Shown: positions 19,975 through 29,430, counted from the first letter of the stretch. The stretch: DNA of 64,000 nt from Streptomyces sp. CG 926 (GCF_003148825.1 NZ_QGGZ01000013.1:1-64000); one strand, 5' to 3'. Translations and numbers: made by a program. Notes: generated by a model from the sequence alone, not told the origin.

Positions 19975-20930
19975 GCGTCTGGCTGCCCACCTCGCCGTGC
20001 ACCCCCGAGGCCTGCGCCGGCCACGAGGGGGACACCGCGAGCGTGCCCCGGGCGGTGCTCAGGCTCGCCGCCGCCGTCGCCCTGATCCTGCTGGGGATCC
20101 TGGGCGCCCCGCCGGTCCGGCTGCTGCCGGCCGGTCCCCGGCACGCGGTGGTACGGGCCTGGTCGGCCGCGCTGGTGCGGGCCTTCGGGATACGGATCAC
20201 CGTCCACGGCAGCCCGGGGCCGGGCGGCGGCCGGCTCCTGGTCGCCAACCACATCTCCTGGCTGGACATCCCGCTGGTGGCCGCCGCACTGCCCTGCCGG
20301 ATGCTGGCCAAGAGCGACATCCGGGCCTGGCCGGTGCTCGGGCGCCTCGCCGGACAGGCCGGCACCCTGTTCATCGAGCGCGACCGGATCCGCGCCCTGC
20401 CCGCCACCGTTACGGCGGTCACCCGGGCGCTGCTGGCCGGGGATCGGGTCACCGTCTTCCCCGAGGGCTCCACCTGGTGCGGGCGCGCCCAGGGCACCTT
20501 CCGCAGGGCCGCCTTCCAGGCCGCCCTGGACGCGCGGGTCCCCGTACAGCCCCTGCGCCTCACGTATCTGCGGTGCGACGGGCAGCCGGCCGGGGCGCCC
20601 GCCTTCGTCGGCGACGACCCGCTGACCGCCTCGCTGTGGCGGATCGCCCGGGCCCGCGGGGTGCGGGCCGAGGTCAGGTTGCTGCCGCGGATCCCGCCGG
20701 GCCGGTACGCGCACCGGCGGGACCTCGCGGCGGCGGCTCAGCGGGCGGTCGCCGGATCCGCGGCCACAGCCGCGATCACCACCCCGCTGAACCCGCTACC
20801 GGGCATACCCGCTCAGCCGGGCACACCGTCGGCCACCGACAGGGACAGCGCGAACCGGCCCGCCGCGTCCGTCCACCACTGGGTCAGCTCCAGCCCGGCC
20901 GCGGCGAGCTCCTTGCGCACGCCCTCCTGA
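19971..20930 (+). CDS. olsA: 1-acylglycerol-3-phosphate acyltransferase family, OlsA-like
   Basis: The 319-residue membrane-associated protein has the PlsC motifs NHISWLD (acyl transfer), GTLFIERDR, VTVFPEGSTW and PVQPLRL, with a hydrophobic N-terminal helix (about 25-50). OlsA transfers the second acyl chain to lyso-ornithine lipid; with OlsB it would make ornithine lipids, phosphorus-free membrane lipids. The start overlaps the olsB stop. The last 118 bp run antisense into egtD, so the C-terminal 35 or so residues lack family similarity and the two genes overlap tail to tail. Confidence 0.75.
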   Translation: MSVWLPTSPCTPEACAGHEGDTASVPRAVLRLAAAVALILLGILGAPPVRLLPAGPRHAVVRAWSAALVRAFGIRITVHGSPGPGGGRLLVANHISWLDIPLVAAALPCRMLAKSDIRAWPVLGRLAGQAGTLFIERDRIRALPATVTAVTRALLAGDRVTVFPEGSTWCGRAQGTFRRAAFQAALDARVPVQPLRLTYLRCDGQPAGAPAFVGDDPLTASLWRIARARGVRAEVRLLPRIPPGRYAHRRDLAAAAQRAVAGSAATAAITTPLNPLPGIPAQPGTPSATDRDSANRPAASVHHWVSSSPAAASSLRTPS

Positions 20931-21787
20931 CGGAACTTCGCGGAGACCTCCGTCAGGATCTCCTCACCCGCCGCGAACGGGACCACCAGATCCAGTGCCC
21001 GGATCTTCACCACCAGGTCCGAGCGGGCCCGCAGCCGCATCTCGATCCACTCCTGCTCCTTGTTCCACACCGCCACGTGCTCGAAGTCGGCCGTGTGGAA
21101 GTCCGCCCCCAGTTCCCGGTTGATGACCACCAGCACGTTCTTGTCGAACTCGGCGGTCACCCCCCGCGCGTCGTCGTACGCCGCCACCAGCACGGCCTCG
21201 TCCTTCACCAGGTCCGTCCCCATCAGCAGCGCGTCCCCGGGCGAGAGCATCGCCCGGACGGACGCCAGGAACACCGCCCGCTCCGGCGGCAGCAGATTCC
21301 CGATCGTGCCGCCCAGGAACACCACCAGCCGGGGCCCGGGGGAGTCCGGCAACCGCAGCGCCCGCGTGAAGTCGGCCAGCAGGGCGTGCACCCGCAGCCC
21401 CGGATGCTCCGCCAGCAGGGTCTCGGCCGCCCCCCGCAGCGCGCTCTCGCTCACGTCCACCGGCACGTACGTGTCCAGCGCGGGCATCGCCTCGATGAGG
21501 TGCCGGGTCTTCTCCGAGGACCCGGAACCCAGTTCCACCAGGGTGCGGGCGCCGCTCTCGCCGGCGATCTCCCGCGCCCGCTCCAGCAGGATCTCCCGCT
21601 CCGCGCGCGTCGGGTAGTACTCGGACAAGCGGGTGATCTCCTCGAAGAGCTCACTGCCCCGCGCGTCGTAGAACCACTTGGGCGGCAGCACCTTCGGAGA
21701 GTGGGTCAGCCCGTGCAGCACGTCCTTGCGCAGCGCCGTCTCCGCGGCGTGCTCGTCGAGTGTCCGGGTCAACTGAAAGTCGTTCAC
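20813..21787 (-). CDS. egtD: L-histidine N-alpha-methyltransferase
   Basis: The 324-residue protein is a full EgtD: PKWFYDARGSELFEEITRL, the SAM motif LVELGSGSSEKTR, VVFLGGTIGNLLP and the C-terminal AGEEILTEVSAKF region that includes the histidine-binding glutamate. It trimethylates histidine to hercynine, the first step of ergothioneine synthesis. The GTG start overlaps the egtC stop (GTGA), with GGAG just upstream. It is the last gene of the operon. Confidence 0.95.
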   Translation of the reverse strand: MNDFQLTRTLDEHAAETALRKDVLHGLTHSPKVLPPKWFYDARGSELFEEITRLSEYYPTRAEREILLERAREIAGESGARTLVELGSGSSEKTRHLIEAMPALDTYVPVDVSESALRGAAETLLAEHPGLRVHALLADFTRALRLPDSPGPRLVVFLGGTIGNLLPPERAVFLASVRAMLSPGDALLMGTDLVKDEAVLVAAYDDARGVTAEFDKNVLVVINRELGADFHTADFEHVAVWNKEQEWIEMRLRARSDLVVKIRALDLVVPFAAGEEILTEVSAKFRQEGVRKELAAAGLELTQWWTDAAGRFALSLSVADGVPG

Positions 21788-22542
21788 GGGGAGTTCTCCT
21801 TGAGCGGGGTCAGTTCGACCCTTGTGCGGGTGGCGGTCAGCAGGGTCCGGTCGGGCGCCTCGCGCCACCGGGTGTCGTCGTCGTACGGCTCGGAGGCCAC
21901 CACGGTGCGCCGCCGCTCCGCGTCGGCCAGGTACCAGAGCGAATCGCCCCAGGCCGTCGCGGCGATCGTGACGCCGTCCGTGAGCAACAGGTTCAACCGG
22001 GAGCCGGGAGCGGCCGAGGCCAGCTCCCGTACGGGCTCGGCGAGCGCCGTGCCCAGGTCGTCCCCGGCCCGCAGCCGATGCAGGACCAGCGCCCAGATCA
22101 GCGCCGAGTCCGTGCGCGCGGCCAACCGGAGCAGCGATGCCGGCGGCAGCCCGGCAGCGAGCGGGGCGGCGGACTCCGGCCAGCCGCGCACCGCGCCGTT
22201 GTGGCTGAACAGCCACGGCCCGTCCGCGAACGGAGCGGCCGCAGCCTCCCCGTCGGCCCCGGGATCCGTGGCGTCGCGAACGGCGGCCAGCACGGCTCGG
22301 CTCCGGACCACCCGGGCGAGATCGGTGAAGGTCAGGTCGCCCCAAACGGGCCCGGAGCGCCGGTACCGGGCGGGAACCGGGTCGCCGTCCGCGTACCAAC
22401 CGACGCCGAATCCGTCGGCGTTGACCGTCCCGAACCGCTGGCATCGCGGCTCCCAGGACTGGCGGACCAGCGAGTGCTCCGGCTCGCTCAGCAGCTCCCC
22501 GAGGGCCATTTCCGGTCCCAGGTAGGCGAGATGACGGCACAT
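21784..22542 (-). CDS. egtC: gamma-glutamyl-hercynylcysteine sulfoxide amidohydrolase
   Basis: The 252-residue class II glutamine-amidotransferase-like protein begins MCRHLAYLGPE, so Cys2 becomes the N-terminal nucleophile after Met removal. NADGFGVGWY, FSHNGAV and the RTDSALIWAL segment complete the Ntn-hydrolase active site. EgtC removes the glutamyl group from the EgtB product. It overlaps egtB by one base and egtD by four. Confidence 0.94.
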   Translation of the reverse strand: MCRHLAYLGPEMALGELLSEPEHSLVRQSWEPRCQRFGTVNADGFGVGWYADGDPVPARYRRSGPVWGDLTFTDLARVVRSRAVLAAVRDATDPGADGEAAAAPFADGPWLFSHNGAVRGWPESAAPLAAGLPPASLLRLAARTDSALIWALVLHRLRAGDDLGTALAEPVRELASAAPGSRLNLLLTDGVTIAATAWGDSLWYLADAERRRTVVASEPYDDDTRWREAPDRTLLTATRTRVELTPLKENSP

Positions 22543-23864
22543 CAGAGATCCCTCGCGGTCCGGAAGCCGGCGAAGATCTGGCGTCGCACCGGAAGGTCCC
22601 AGTTGCGGAAGGTGCCCCGGCAGGCCACCGGGTCCACGGCGAAGGAGCCGCCGCGCAGCACCTTGTGCTCGGGGCCGAAGAACACCTCCGAGTACTCCCG
22701 GTAAGGGAAGGGCCGGAAGCCCGGGTACGGCAGGAAGTCGGAGGAGGTCCACTCCCACACGTCGCCGATCAGCTGACGCACCCCGAGCGGGGAGGCCCCG
22801 GCCGGGTAACTGCCCGCCCGCGCCGGGCGCAGGTGCCGCTGCCCGAGGTTGGCGTGGGCGGGGGTCGGGTCGGCGTCGCCCCACGGGTAGCGGGTGGAAC
22901 GGCCCGTCGCCGGATCGTACCGGGCGGCCTTCTCCCATTCCGTCTCGGTGGGCAGCCGCCGTCCCGCCCAGCGGGCGTAGGCGTCCGCCTCGTACCAGCT
23001 GACGTGCAGAACCGGTTCCTCGTCCGGCACCGGCTCGATCACCCCGAAGCGGCGGCGCAGCCACTGGCCGGCCTCCTGGTGCCAGAACAACGGCGCTTCG
23101 ATGGAGTGCTCGCGGATCTGCTCCCAGCCCGGCGCCGCCCACCAGCGCGGATCGCGGTAGCCGCCGTCGGCGATGAACGCCAGGTACGCGGCGTTCGTCA
23201 CCGGAACGGTGTCGATCCAGAACGGCGCGGTGTCCCGCACGTGCGACGGACGCTCGTTGTCCAGCGACCAAGGCTCGGCGGAGGTGCCCATGGTGAACGG
23301 GCCACCGGGGACGAGGACCTCGGCGGCGAGCGACGGATCGTAGGGGCCGTCCGGATCCGGGGCGGTCAGCACGGGAGCGCCCCGCCGGAGCTGATGGGTG
23401 ATCAGCATGGTCTCGTCGTGCTGCTGCTCGTGCTGGGCGATCATCCCGAAGGCGAAGCCGTCGTCCAGGAGCGTGCTGCCCTCCAGCGGCGTGCTCTCCA
23501 GCAGGTCGAAGACCCGGCCGCGCACCTCGGACGCGTACCGGCGGGCCTCGGCGGGCCCGAGCAACGGCAGCTTGGGCCGTTCGGCGCGGGGGTGCTGGAA
23601 GGCGTCGTAGAGGGGCTCGATCTCGGGGCGCATCGACTCGCGTCCGGCGACGCGTCGGAGCAGCCAGAGCTCCTCCTGGTTGCCGATGTGCGCCAGGTCC
23701 CAGACCAGCGGCGACATGAGCGGGGAATGCTGGGCGACGAGCTCCTCGTCGGTCACGGCGTCGGTGAGGCCGGCGGTGCGTATGCGCGCCGCGGTCAGGG
23801 CGGCGGCCGCCCGCTCCCGCAGCCGGGAGGCGGACTCGGGGGCGGCGGGTGAGCCGGTGGTCAT
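22542..23864 (-). CDS. egtB: ergothioneine sulfoxide synthase
   Basis: The 440-residue protein has an N-terminal DinB-like part with the iron-ligand histidines (DLAHIGNQEE and QHEQQHDETM) and a C-terminal formylglycine-generating-enzyme-like domain (LVPGGPFTMG, RLPTETEWEKAAR, GDVWEWTSSDF, VLRGGSF, FRTARDL). EgtB joins hercynine and gamma-glutamylcysteine using oxygen and non-heme iron. The ATG at 23864 overlaps the egtA stop (ATGA). Length is normal. Confidence 0.95.
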   Translation of the reverse strand: MTTGSPAAPESASRLRERAAAALTAARIRTAGLTDAVTDEELVAQHSPLMSPLVWDLAHIGNQEELWLLRRVAGRESMRPEIEPLYDAFQHPRAERPKLPLLGPAEARRYASEVRGRVFDLLESTPLEGSTLLDDGFAFGMIAQHEQQHDETMLITHQLRRGAPVLTAPDPDGPYDPSLAAEVLVPGGPFTMGTSAEPWSLDNERPSHVRDTAPFWIDTVPVTNAAYLAFIADGGYRDPRWWAAPGWEQIREHSIEAPLFWHQEAGQWLRRRFGVIEPVPDEEPVLHVSWYEADAYARWAGRRLPTETEWEKAARYDPATGRSTRYPWGDADPTPAHANLGQRHLRPARAGSYPAGASPLGVRQLIGDVWEWTSSDFLPYPGFRPFPYREYSEVFFGPEHKVLRGGSFAVDPVACRGTFRNWDLPVRRQIFAGFRTARDL

Positions 23865-25174
23865 CGGCGGGCCTCTTTTCCGGTGAGCACCTGCGTGGAT
23901 GCGTCGTCGGCCGGACATCGGCCGCGCAGTACATGGCGTTCGGCGAAGGCACCGACCGTGTCCCGGACGTGCGTGCTCGCGCCGAGCCGGGGCAGCGCCT
24001 CCATGGCCGCTCGGAAACAGGCCTTCGCGGACGCCCGCAGCTCCGGATCGGCCAGAGCGTCCCTGGCCGCCGACCGCCAGAGCGGATTGCGGGGCGCGGG
24101 CCGCGTGCCGTAGGAGTCGGCCAGCCCCTTGGCCACCCGGTACGCGGTCTCGGTGGCTTCCGGATCGTCGAACAGCGCGTGCACGACGGCCACCGGGACC
24201 AGCCAGCCGTCGTCGCCGGGCTGCGCGTCGATCATCCGCAGTTCCAGGTGACCGCGCGGCCGCACCGGTGGGAAGAGCGTGGTCAGGTGGTAGTCGAGGT
24301 CCTCGGCGGTGGGTGCTCGCAGCCCGGCGTCCCCGCCCGTGCGCAGCCAGTCACGGAAGGTCGTCCCGGGCGGGGCCTCCCACGAACCGTCGCCCTCGTA
24401 GGACCGGACGCACATCACCTCGGTGTCCAGGGCCTGCCGGGTCCAGGCGGCACGGGGTTCCGCGTCCAGCGGTGGGGCGAGCGCGCGCCGGGTGTCCAGG
24501 TCGCTCCAGATTCCCTGGCGGGCGCAGCGCCAGCCGGCGTACGGGCCCTCGTGCGCGGGGGAGTTGGCGAAGGCGGCCACCAGGACCGCGCCCAGCAGGT
24601 GGGCGAGGCGCCAGCGCCGGCCGTGGCCGAGCATGCCGGGCTCCTCGTACCCGGCGTCCACACAGACCTGCACGGAGGCGGAGGCGCACATCATCGCGCG
24701 TCCGGCCGGTCCGGTCCGGTCGAAGTAGGCCTCCATCGCGTCGTAGCGCGGGCTGTTCAGCAGCCGGCGGTACGGGAGGCGAGGATCGCGGCCGAGGCCC
24801 CGTAGGACCAGGCCCTGCGCCAGCAGGGCGGCGCGTACGGCGGTGAGGTCGGCCTGCAGGTCGTCCACGCAGCCCGTGAGGGAGGTGGCGGGGGCCGAGC
24901 TGAGTTCGAGCTGGCCGCCGGGTTCGACGGTCACCCGGGAGTGCAGGGGAAGTGCCCGGGCCGCGGCGTGGGCGGCCCGTAGTCGCTCAGGAGGCACCGG
25001 CTGCTCGGGACGCTCGGCGTCCAGGACCAGCCATTCCAGCTCGGCACCGAGGAAACGGGGCGGGCCGGTCTTGAAGCAGATGCCGTGGATCAGATCCTCG
25101 GCCTGCGTCTCGCTGATCGAGGGCACGGGGGTCGGGCCGGGCGCGGGTGGGGGAGCGGTTGAGTCCTGGGACAT
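23861..25174 (-). CDS. egtA: gamma-glutamylcysteine synthetase (glutamate-cysteine ligase)
   Basis: The 437-residue protein is a GCS2-family ligase: GAELEWLVLD, VTVEPGGQLELSSAP, MMCASASVQVCVD and HLELRMIDAQPGDDG are all present. It provides gamma-glutamylcysteine for EgtB. It is the first gene of the egtABCD operon, all members of which overlap, so the pathway is made from one transcript. The ATG at 25174 has a purine-rich leader (GACGAGGACC); the open frame upstream runs antisense to the TIGR02452 gene. Confidence 0.93.
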   Translation of the reverse strand: MSQDSTAPPPAPGPTPVPSISETQAEDLIHGICFKTGPPRFLGAELEWLVLDAERPEQPVPPERLRAAHAAARALPLHSRVTVEPGGQLELSSAPATSLTGCVDDLQADLTAVRAALLAQGLVLRGLGRDPRLPYRRLLNSPRYDAMEAYFDRTGPAGRAMMCASASVQVCVDAGYEEPGMLGHGRRWRLAHLLGAVLVAAFANSPAHEGPYAGWRCARQGIWSDLDTRRALAPPLDAEPRAAWTRQALDTEVMCVRSYEGDGSWEAPPGTTFRDWLRTGGDAGLRAPTAEDLDYHLTTLFPPVRPRGHLELRMIDAQPGDDGWLVPVAVVHALFDDPEATETAYRVAKGLADSYGTRPAPRNPLWRSAARDALADPELRASAKACFRAAMEALPRLGASTHVRDTVGAFAERHVLRGRCPADDASTQVLTGKEARR

Positions 25175-25280
25175 ACCGGGTCCTCGTCTCCTGTCGTCGG
25201 TCGTGACATCACCCGTGCCTACCCCTCCTCGGGGCACAAATTCCTTTGCCGCCGGGAATCGCAGTACGGAGGATGGCGGC

Positions 25281-26135
25281 GTGAGCAGCAGATTGCGCGA
25301 GATCGCGCGGGAGAACGCGGAGATCCTGGCGGCCGGGGGGTACCGGACGCGGTCGGGACGGCAGGTTCCGCTGGCCGCCGCCCTGGCGGAAGCCAAGGCC
25401 GGAACCAGGATATATGGACCAAACCGAGTCATTCCAGATGAAAGACTCCCTTCCGGTGGCGGTGCGACCGTCGTCGAGGTCACGGGCGAGAGCAGCACGG
25501 TCGCCGCCCGTAGGCTCGCGACCCCCACCCCGGACCGGACGGATCCCTGTCCCGTCGCGGTCCTGAACTTCGCCTCGGCCCGTAACCCCGGGGGTGGGTA
25601 CGTCCGCGGGGCCAAGGCCCAGGAGGAGGCGCTGTGCCGTGCCTCGGCCCTGTACGAGACCCTGCTCGAAGCCCCGGAGTACTACGAGATCCACCGTGCG
25701 GAGCGCAGCACCTTCTACACCGACCGGGTGATTCACTCGCCCGGGGTCCCGGTTTTCCGCGCCGACCGCGGCGAGCTGCTGGAGACCCCGTTCCGGGTCG
25801 GCTTCCTCACCTCACCTGCGCCGAACGCGGGCACGATCCGCCGGCAGGAGCCGGAGCGGACCGCCGAGATCCCGGTGGCACTGGCGCGGCGCGCCGAGCT
25901 CGTACTGGAGGTGGCGGCGCTCCACGGCTACCGGCGGCTGGTGCTGGGTGCGTGGGGCTGCGGGGTGTTCCGGAACGACCCGGCGCAGGTCGCCGAAGCC
26001 TTCCGGAGCCTGCTCGCGGACCGGTTCGCCGGAGTCTTCGAACGGGTCGTCTTCGCCGTCCTCGACCGCGACCCCACCACCCGCGAGGCATTCGCCCGGG
26101 CCTTCCCGGACCCGTCCTGCGGTGCGGCTTCGTGA
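25281..26135 (+). CDS. TIGR02452 family protein (microbial PARG-like macrodomain)
   Basis: The 284-residue protein has the signature of bacterial poly(ADP-ribose) glycohydrolase-like macrodomains: FASARNPGGGYVRGAKAQEE (about residues 96-115), the GGG-X7-EE loop whose glutamates are catalytic, and VLGAWGCGVFRNDPAQVA near the end. Such enzymes remove ADP-ribose from proteins or nucleic acids. I used the GTG at 25281, which has GGAGG eight bases upstream and gives the standard SSRLREIARENAEIL N-terminus. It is divergent from egtA with about 106 bp between starts. No ADP-ribosyltransferase gene is nearby. Confidence 0.85.
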   Translation: MSSRLREIARENAEILAAGGYRTRSGRQVPLAAALAEAKAGTRIYGPNRVIPDERLPSGGGATVVEVTGESSTVAARRLATPTPDRTDPCPVAVLNFASARNPGGGYVRGAKAQEEALCRASALYETLLEAPEYYEIHRAERSTFYTDRVIHSPGVPVFRADRGELLETPFRVGFLTSPAPNAGTIRRQEPERTAEIPVALARRAELVLEVAALHGYRRLVLGAWGCGVFRNDPAQVAEAFRSLLADRFAGVFERVVFAVLDRDPTTREAFARAFPDPSCGAAS

Positions 26136-26582
26136 TCCAAGCGAGGAGCCGCCGTCGGTAGCGGCCGCGTCCGGCGGTGGCCCGGCGGTGTCGGCGCCGG
26201 TCCGACCCGCGTCACCGCACCCGGGCGGTCTCGGCGAGAGCCTGCTCGCGCCGGTCGGGGTCCGTGAAGCGGCCGTCGCGGCGGCACTCGTCGGCCGGCC
26301 GGCCGGCAGGCAACCCACCCCGGCTCCCGGGCACCTCACCGAACACCTGACCGCGCGCCCTGTCTCCGGCGGTGCCACGGTCGTGGGGTGGGGCGTCGGC
26401 CAACGACGCACATCGACCGCCGATCCGGCGATCCGAAAAGCGTGGACAAGCGTAAAGACATGTACATCATCGCAGGCCGGCGGCCTTTCTCCTAGGACGG
26501 AAAGCACAGTTCGTGAGCCTTGTCCGATCCGCACCCCAACTCCCAGAATCTGCATCTCGGATCATCCGCTGACAGGGGGAAC
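26136..26582. other. 447-bp non-coding gap
   Basis: No gene can be supported here. The right half is AT-richer and should hold the promoter of the following gene. A partial palindrome CTTTC-tcctaggacg-GAAAG lies near 26486-26505 and contains the rare CCTAGG hexamer. ACATGTACA at 26459-26467 is another short dyad. No confident -35/-10 pair was found. Confidence 0.4.
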
Positions 26583-27782
26583 ATGGGGACGATCGATCAC
26601 GACGCGGTACTACGGGCGCGTGTGCTGCTGCTCGCTTCCGGCCGGCCGGAACAGGGCGAACTCGTCGACGCCTACCGGACTCTGATGGAGGTGAACCCGA
26701 AGGCGTACGCCCCGCTGCTCGTCGACGCGCTCCTCTTGACGAACCACCGGAACCCGAAGGTGCGCCTGGCGTCGGCCCTCGAGGCCGTCGAGGCCGGCCG
26801 GAGGATCGAAGTGGGAGCGCCCGCCAGGAAGGAACGGCTCCGCAGGGCGCTGAACGCCTACCAGGCGGCCCTGTTCGCGCTCGGACGCCGAGCGGAAGGG
26901 CGCGCCGTCTGCGAAGAACTGGCCGAGGAGGGCTGGAGCGGGCGGCTCGCGACCGTCCTGGCCGAGGAAGGACGCTTCCGGGAGGCCGCGGAGCTCAACG
27001 AGAAATCGGTCCGCAGCGGCGCACCGGAGCACTCCGTCCCCGCCCTGATCGGGTGGGCGGCGAACCTGGAGGGCGCCGGCCTGCACGACGCGGCATCGGA
27101 CGTCTTCCGCGAGGTCATCGACGTCGCCCGGCGCCGGGCCGACGAGCAGCGCACGTCGCCGGCCGTGCTCGTATGGGCGCTGGTCCACCACTCCCGGATG
27201 CGCGAGGCCGCCGGGCACCCCGGGCAGGCCGCGGCCGCCCGGCGGGAGGCCCTGACCGTCCTGGAGCGGACGGCTTCCACGGACGGGTCGAAGGGCGTCG
27301 ACCACCTCACCGACTGGGTCAGGCTGTTCGTCCTGTCGGGACGGAGGGAGGAACCGGCCGCGAGCGCCGAGTCTCCGATGCCGCCGTTCGGCGCCGACCT
27401 CGGATGGTCCCAGGACACGTGGGATGCCTTTCTCGGCGCTCTCCCCTCGCTCGAAGCGGAGGCGGCGGCACTGCGCGAGGACGACCGGCTGCCCGAACTG
27501 GTCGACGTCCAGCGCCGGATCGGCATCCGCCTGGCCGCCCGGGACGGCCACCACCGTTACGGGTTCGCCGAGCGGCTCGAGCCGCACTTCGACGAAAGCG
27601 TGGCGCTCGCCCGCCGTCTGCCCGACGACCCGGCACGCCTCGCCCGGGCCCTGACGGACCGCTCGATGTTCCTCGTCGCCGCGGGGACCTTCGGGCCCGC
27701 GTACGCCGACCTCGCCGAGGCCGTGACCCTTCTCGACGGCCGGTGGTCGCAGGCGGATCCGGGGCGCCCGAGCCCGGCCTGA
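26583..27782 (+). CDS. helical-repeat (TPR-like) protein of unknown function
   Basis: The 399-residue protein is all-helical by composition, with several degenerate TPR-like helix pairs (for example AYQAALFALGRRAEGRAVCE, LAEEGRFREAAELNEKSV, LEGAGLHDAASDVFREVI, ARALTDRSMFLVAAGTFGPA). There is no signal peptide or membrane segment. I chose the ATG at 26583 because AGGGGGA sits just before it. TPR-like proteins of this kind mediate protein contacts; no partner is suggested by the neighbours. Function not recognised. Confidence 0.65.
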   Translation: MGTIDHDAVLRARVLLLASGRPEQGELVDAYRTLMEVNPKAYAPLLVDALLLTNHRNPKVRLASALEAVEAGRRIEVGAPARKERLRRALNAYQAALFALGRRAEGRAVCEELAEEGWSGRLATVLAEEGRFREAAELNEKSVRSGAPEHSVPALIGWAANLEGAGLHDAASDVFREVIDVARRRADEQRTSPAVLVWALVHHSRMREAAGHPGQAAAARREALTVLERTASTDGSKGVDHLTDWVRLFVLSGRREEPAASAESPMPPFGADLGWSQDTWDAFLGALPSLEAEAAALREDDRLPELVDVQRRIGIRLAARDGHHRYGFAERLEPHFDESVALARRLPDDPARLARALTDRSMFLVAAGTFGPAYADLAEAVTLLDGRWSQADPGRPSPA

Positions 27783-27837
27783 TCGGCAGGGCACCCCTCG
27801 GTCCCTGGCCGGGTGGCGGTGGCCCGGCCCGCCGCGC

Positions 27838-29430
27838 TCAGAACGGCTGCGCCGCCCCCAGCAGGCTGTCCGGGAGATACGCCGACGAGACCCGGATCCG
27901 CCAGCCCCGACGACGGGCGTGGCAGGCCAGCGCCAGGATGTCGAAGTCGACCGCGGCGTCCGCCCCGGCACCGACCGGGCGGTCGCCCACCGAGTGGTGG
28001 TCGCGGTGGGCCTCCAGCGCGTCGGCCAAGGCCAGGTTGAAGCTCTCCTCGTCGCCCTCCACCAGTTGGGAGAAGAGCACCGCGGGCGACGGGGCGAACC
28101 CCCAGTCCCGGATCTGCTTCACGTCGGAGACGGCCCGATCGGTGGCGGGCTCCGGGTCCTCTCCCCGCAGGTAGTCGTGCAGGGCCTGCCGGTACGAGGC
28201 GAAGGCGGAACGGTCTTCTTCCAGGGCGGAGGGGCCGCTGAGGACCAGCGGGGCGAGTTCCGCACGGTTGCCGGTGATCAGGGCGCGCTTCAGGGCCTCG
28301 TACCAGTATCCGGGGCCGAGCGGGCGATCCGAGGGGGCGGAGCCTCCGGGCCCACCTCCCGCGCGTACGGCCTCGTACAGCTCGCGTACCAGGTACTCGG
28401 CGTGCCCGGCGGCCTCCGGCATGTCAGGGCGCTCGACGACCAGCGGGCCCGCGGCCAGCGCGGCGACGGCGTCCGCACGCCGCTCGGTCCCGTAGGGCCC
28501 CACGCGCGGCGCCGGCGTCGCGAAGCCGGTGACCAGCGCCCGCGGCAGGTAACCCGAATCGACGGGCGGCAACCAACCCTCGCGGCGCCGGCCGAGCGCG
28601 GCCAGCGCCAGCGGCAGCAGGGGCAGCAGGGTACGCGGCTCGGCCCGTGGGTCCCGCAGGCGGGAGTACGGCAGCAGCAGCGCGGTCAGCTCGACGCCGA
28701 AGGCCTCCCGGTCCCGGGCGGCCAGTGCGCGCAGCGCACGGAGCGCCCCGGTGGCGGGGTCGGCCGCCTCGACCGTCGCGACGGCCACGGGTTCGTCTGC
28801 CGCGGTCCGGGCTCCGGCCCGCCGGTCGGCGACCCGGCCGAGCGCGGCGTCCAGTGCGGCGAGCTTCTCCCGGGGGGTGGGCGGGAACTTCTGGTCCTCG
28901 TTCCCGAGGTCCCCGCTGACGTACGCCAACAGGCCGTTGATCAGCTCCACCGACGGGAGCCCGGGCCCGCCCGCCCGCTGCGGTGCCCGGCGCGCGAAGT
29001 GGAAGGCCTCGCCGTGCCGTTCGGCCTTGTCGGCGAGGACCGCCAAGCAGAACGCGTCGATCCAGCGGGCGGCGCTGACCGGCTGCGGGCTGCCCTCCGG
29101 GTCGGCGTCGTAGTCGAGCCCGAGGTTGACGTAGGTGAGGAAGACGTGGAAGTACGCATTCGGGTAGTAGGCGGCGAACGACACGGCGCCGGCGGCCGCT
29201 TCGGCCGCGTCGTCCAGGATCGCCTTGGCTTCCGGGGTGTCGAGTTCGGGGGTCACCGCGGAGAACGCACCGAGACCGTCGAGGAGCTGCAGCGTGATCT
29301 CCCACCAGGCGTAGGCGTCGATCCCGCCGCCCCGGGACCTGGAGTACACGTCGGAGATCATCCGGTTCGCGAAGTCCTCGCGCGCCGCCGCCAGGGCGGC
29401 CTCGCTCACCCTGTGTCGTTCTATTCGCAT
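27838..29430 (-). CDS. immunity 49 family (Imm49) protein
   Basis: The 530-residue cytoplasmic protein begins IERHRVSEAALAAAREDFAN and contains FAAYYPNAYFHVFLTYVNLG and AARWIDAFCLAVLADKAERH, which match the Imm49 family of Streptomyces. Imm49 was defined by its association with polymorphic toxin systems, where it would protect the producer or a competitor. No toxin gene, secretion substrate or repeat protein lies next to it; the upstream neighbour on the same strand is a PemK-like protein 206 bp away. It may therefore be an orphan immunity gene. Family recognition is from memory of these N-terminal motifs. Confidence 0.7.
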   Translation of the reverse strand: MRIERHRVSEAALAAAREDFANRMISDVYSRSRGGGIDAYAWWEITLQLLDGLGAFSAVTPELDTPEAKAILDDAAEAAAGAVSFAAYYPNAYFHVFLTYVNLGLDYDADPEGSPQPVSAARWIDAFCLAVLADKAERHGEAFHFARRAPQRAGGPGLPSVELINGLLAYVSGDLGNEDQKFPPTPREKLAALDAALGRVADRRAGARTAADEPVAVATVEAADPATGALRALRALAARDREAFGVELTALLLPYSRLRDPRAEPRTLLPLLPLALAALGRRREGWLPPVDSGYLPRALVTGFATPAPRVGPYGTERRADAVAALAAGPLVVERPDMPEAAGHAEYLVRELYEAVRAGGGPGGSAPSDRPLGPGYWYEALKRALITGNRAELAPLVLSGPSALEEDRSAFASYRQALHDYLRGEDPEPATDRAVSDVKQIRDWGFAPSPAVLFSQLVEGDEESFNLALADALEAHRDHHSVGDRPVGAGADAAVDFDILALACHARRRGWRIRVSSAYLPDSLLGAAQPF

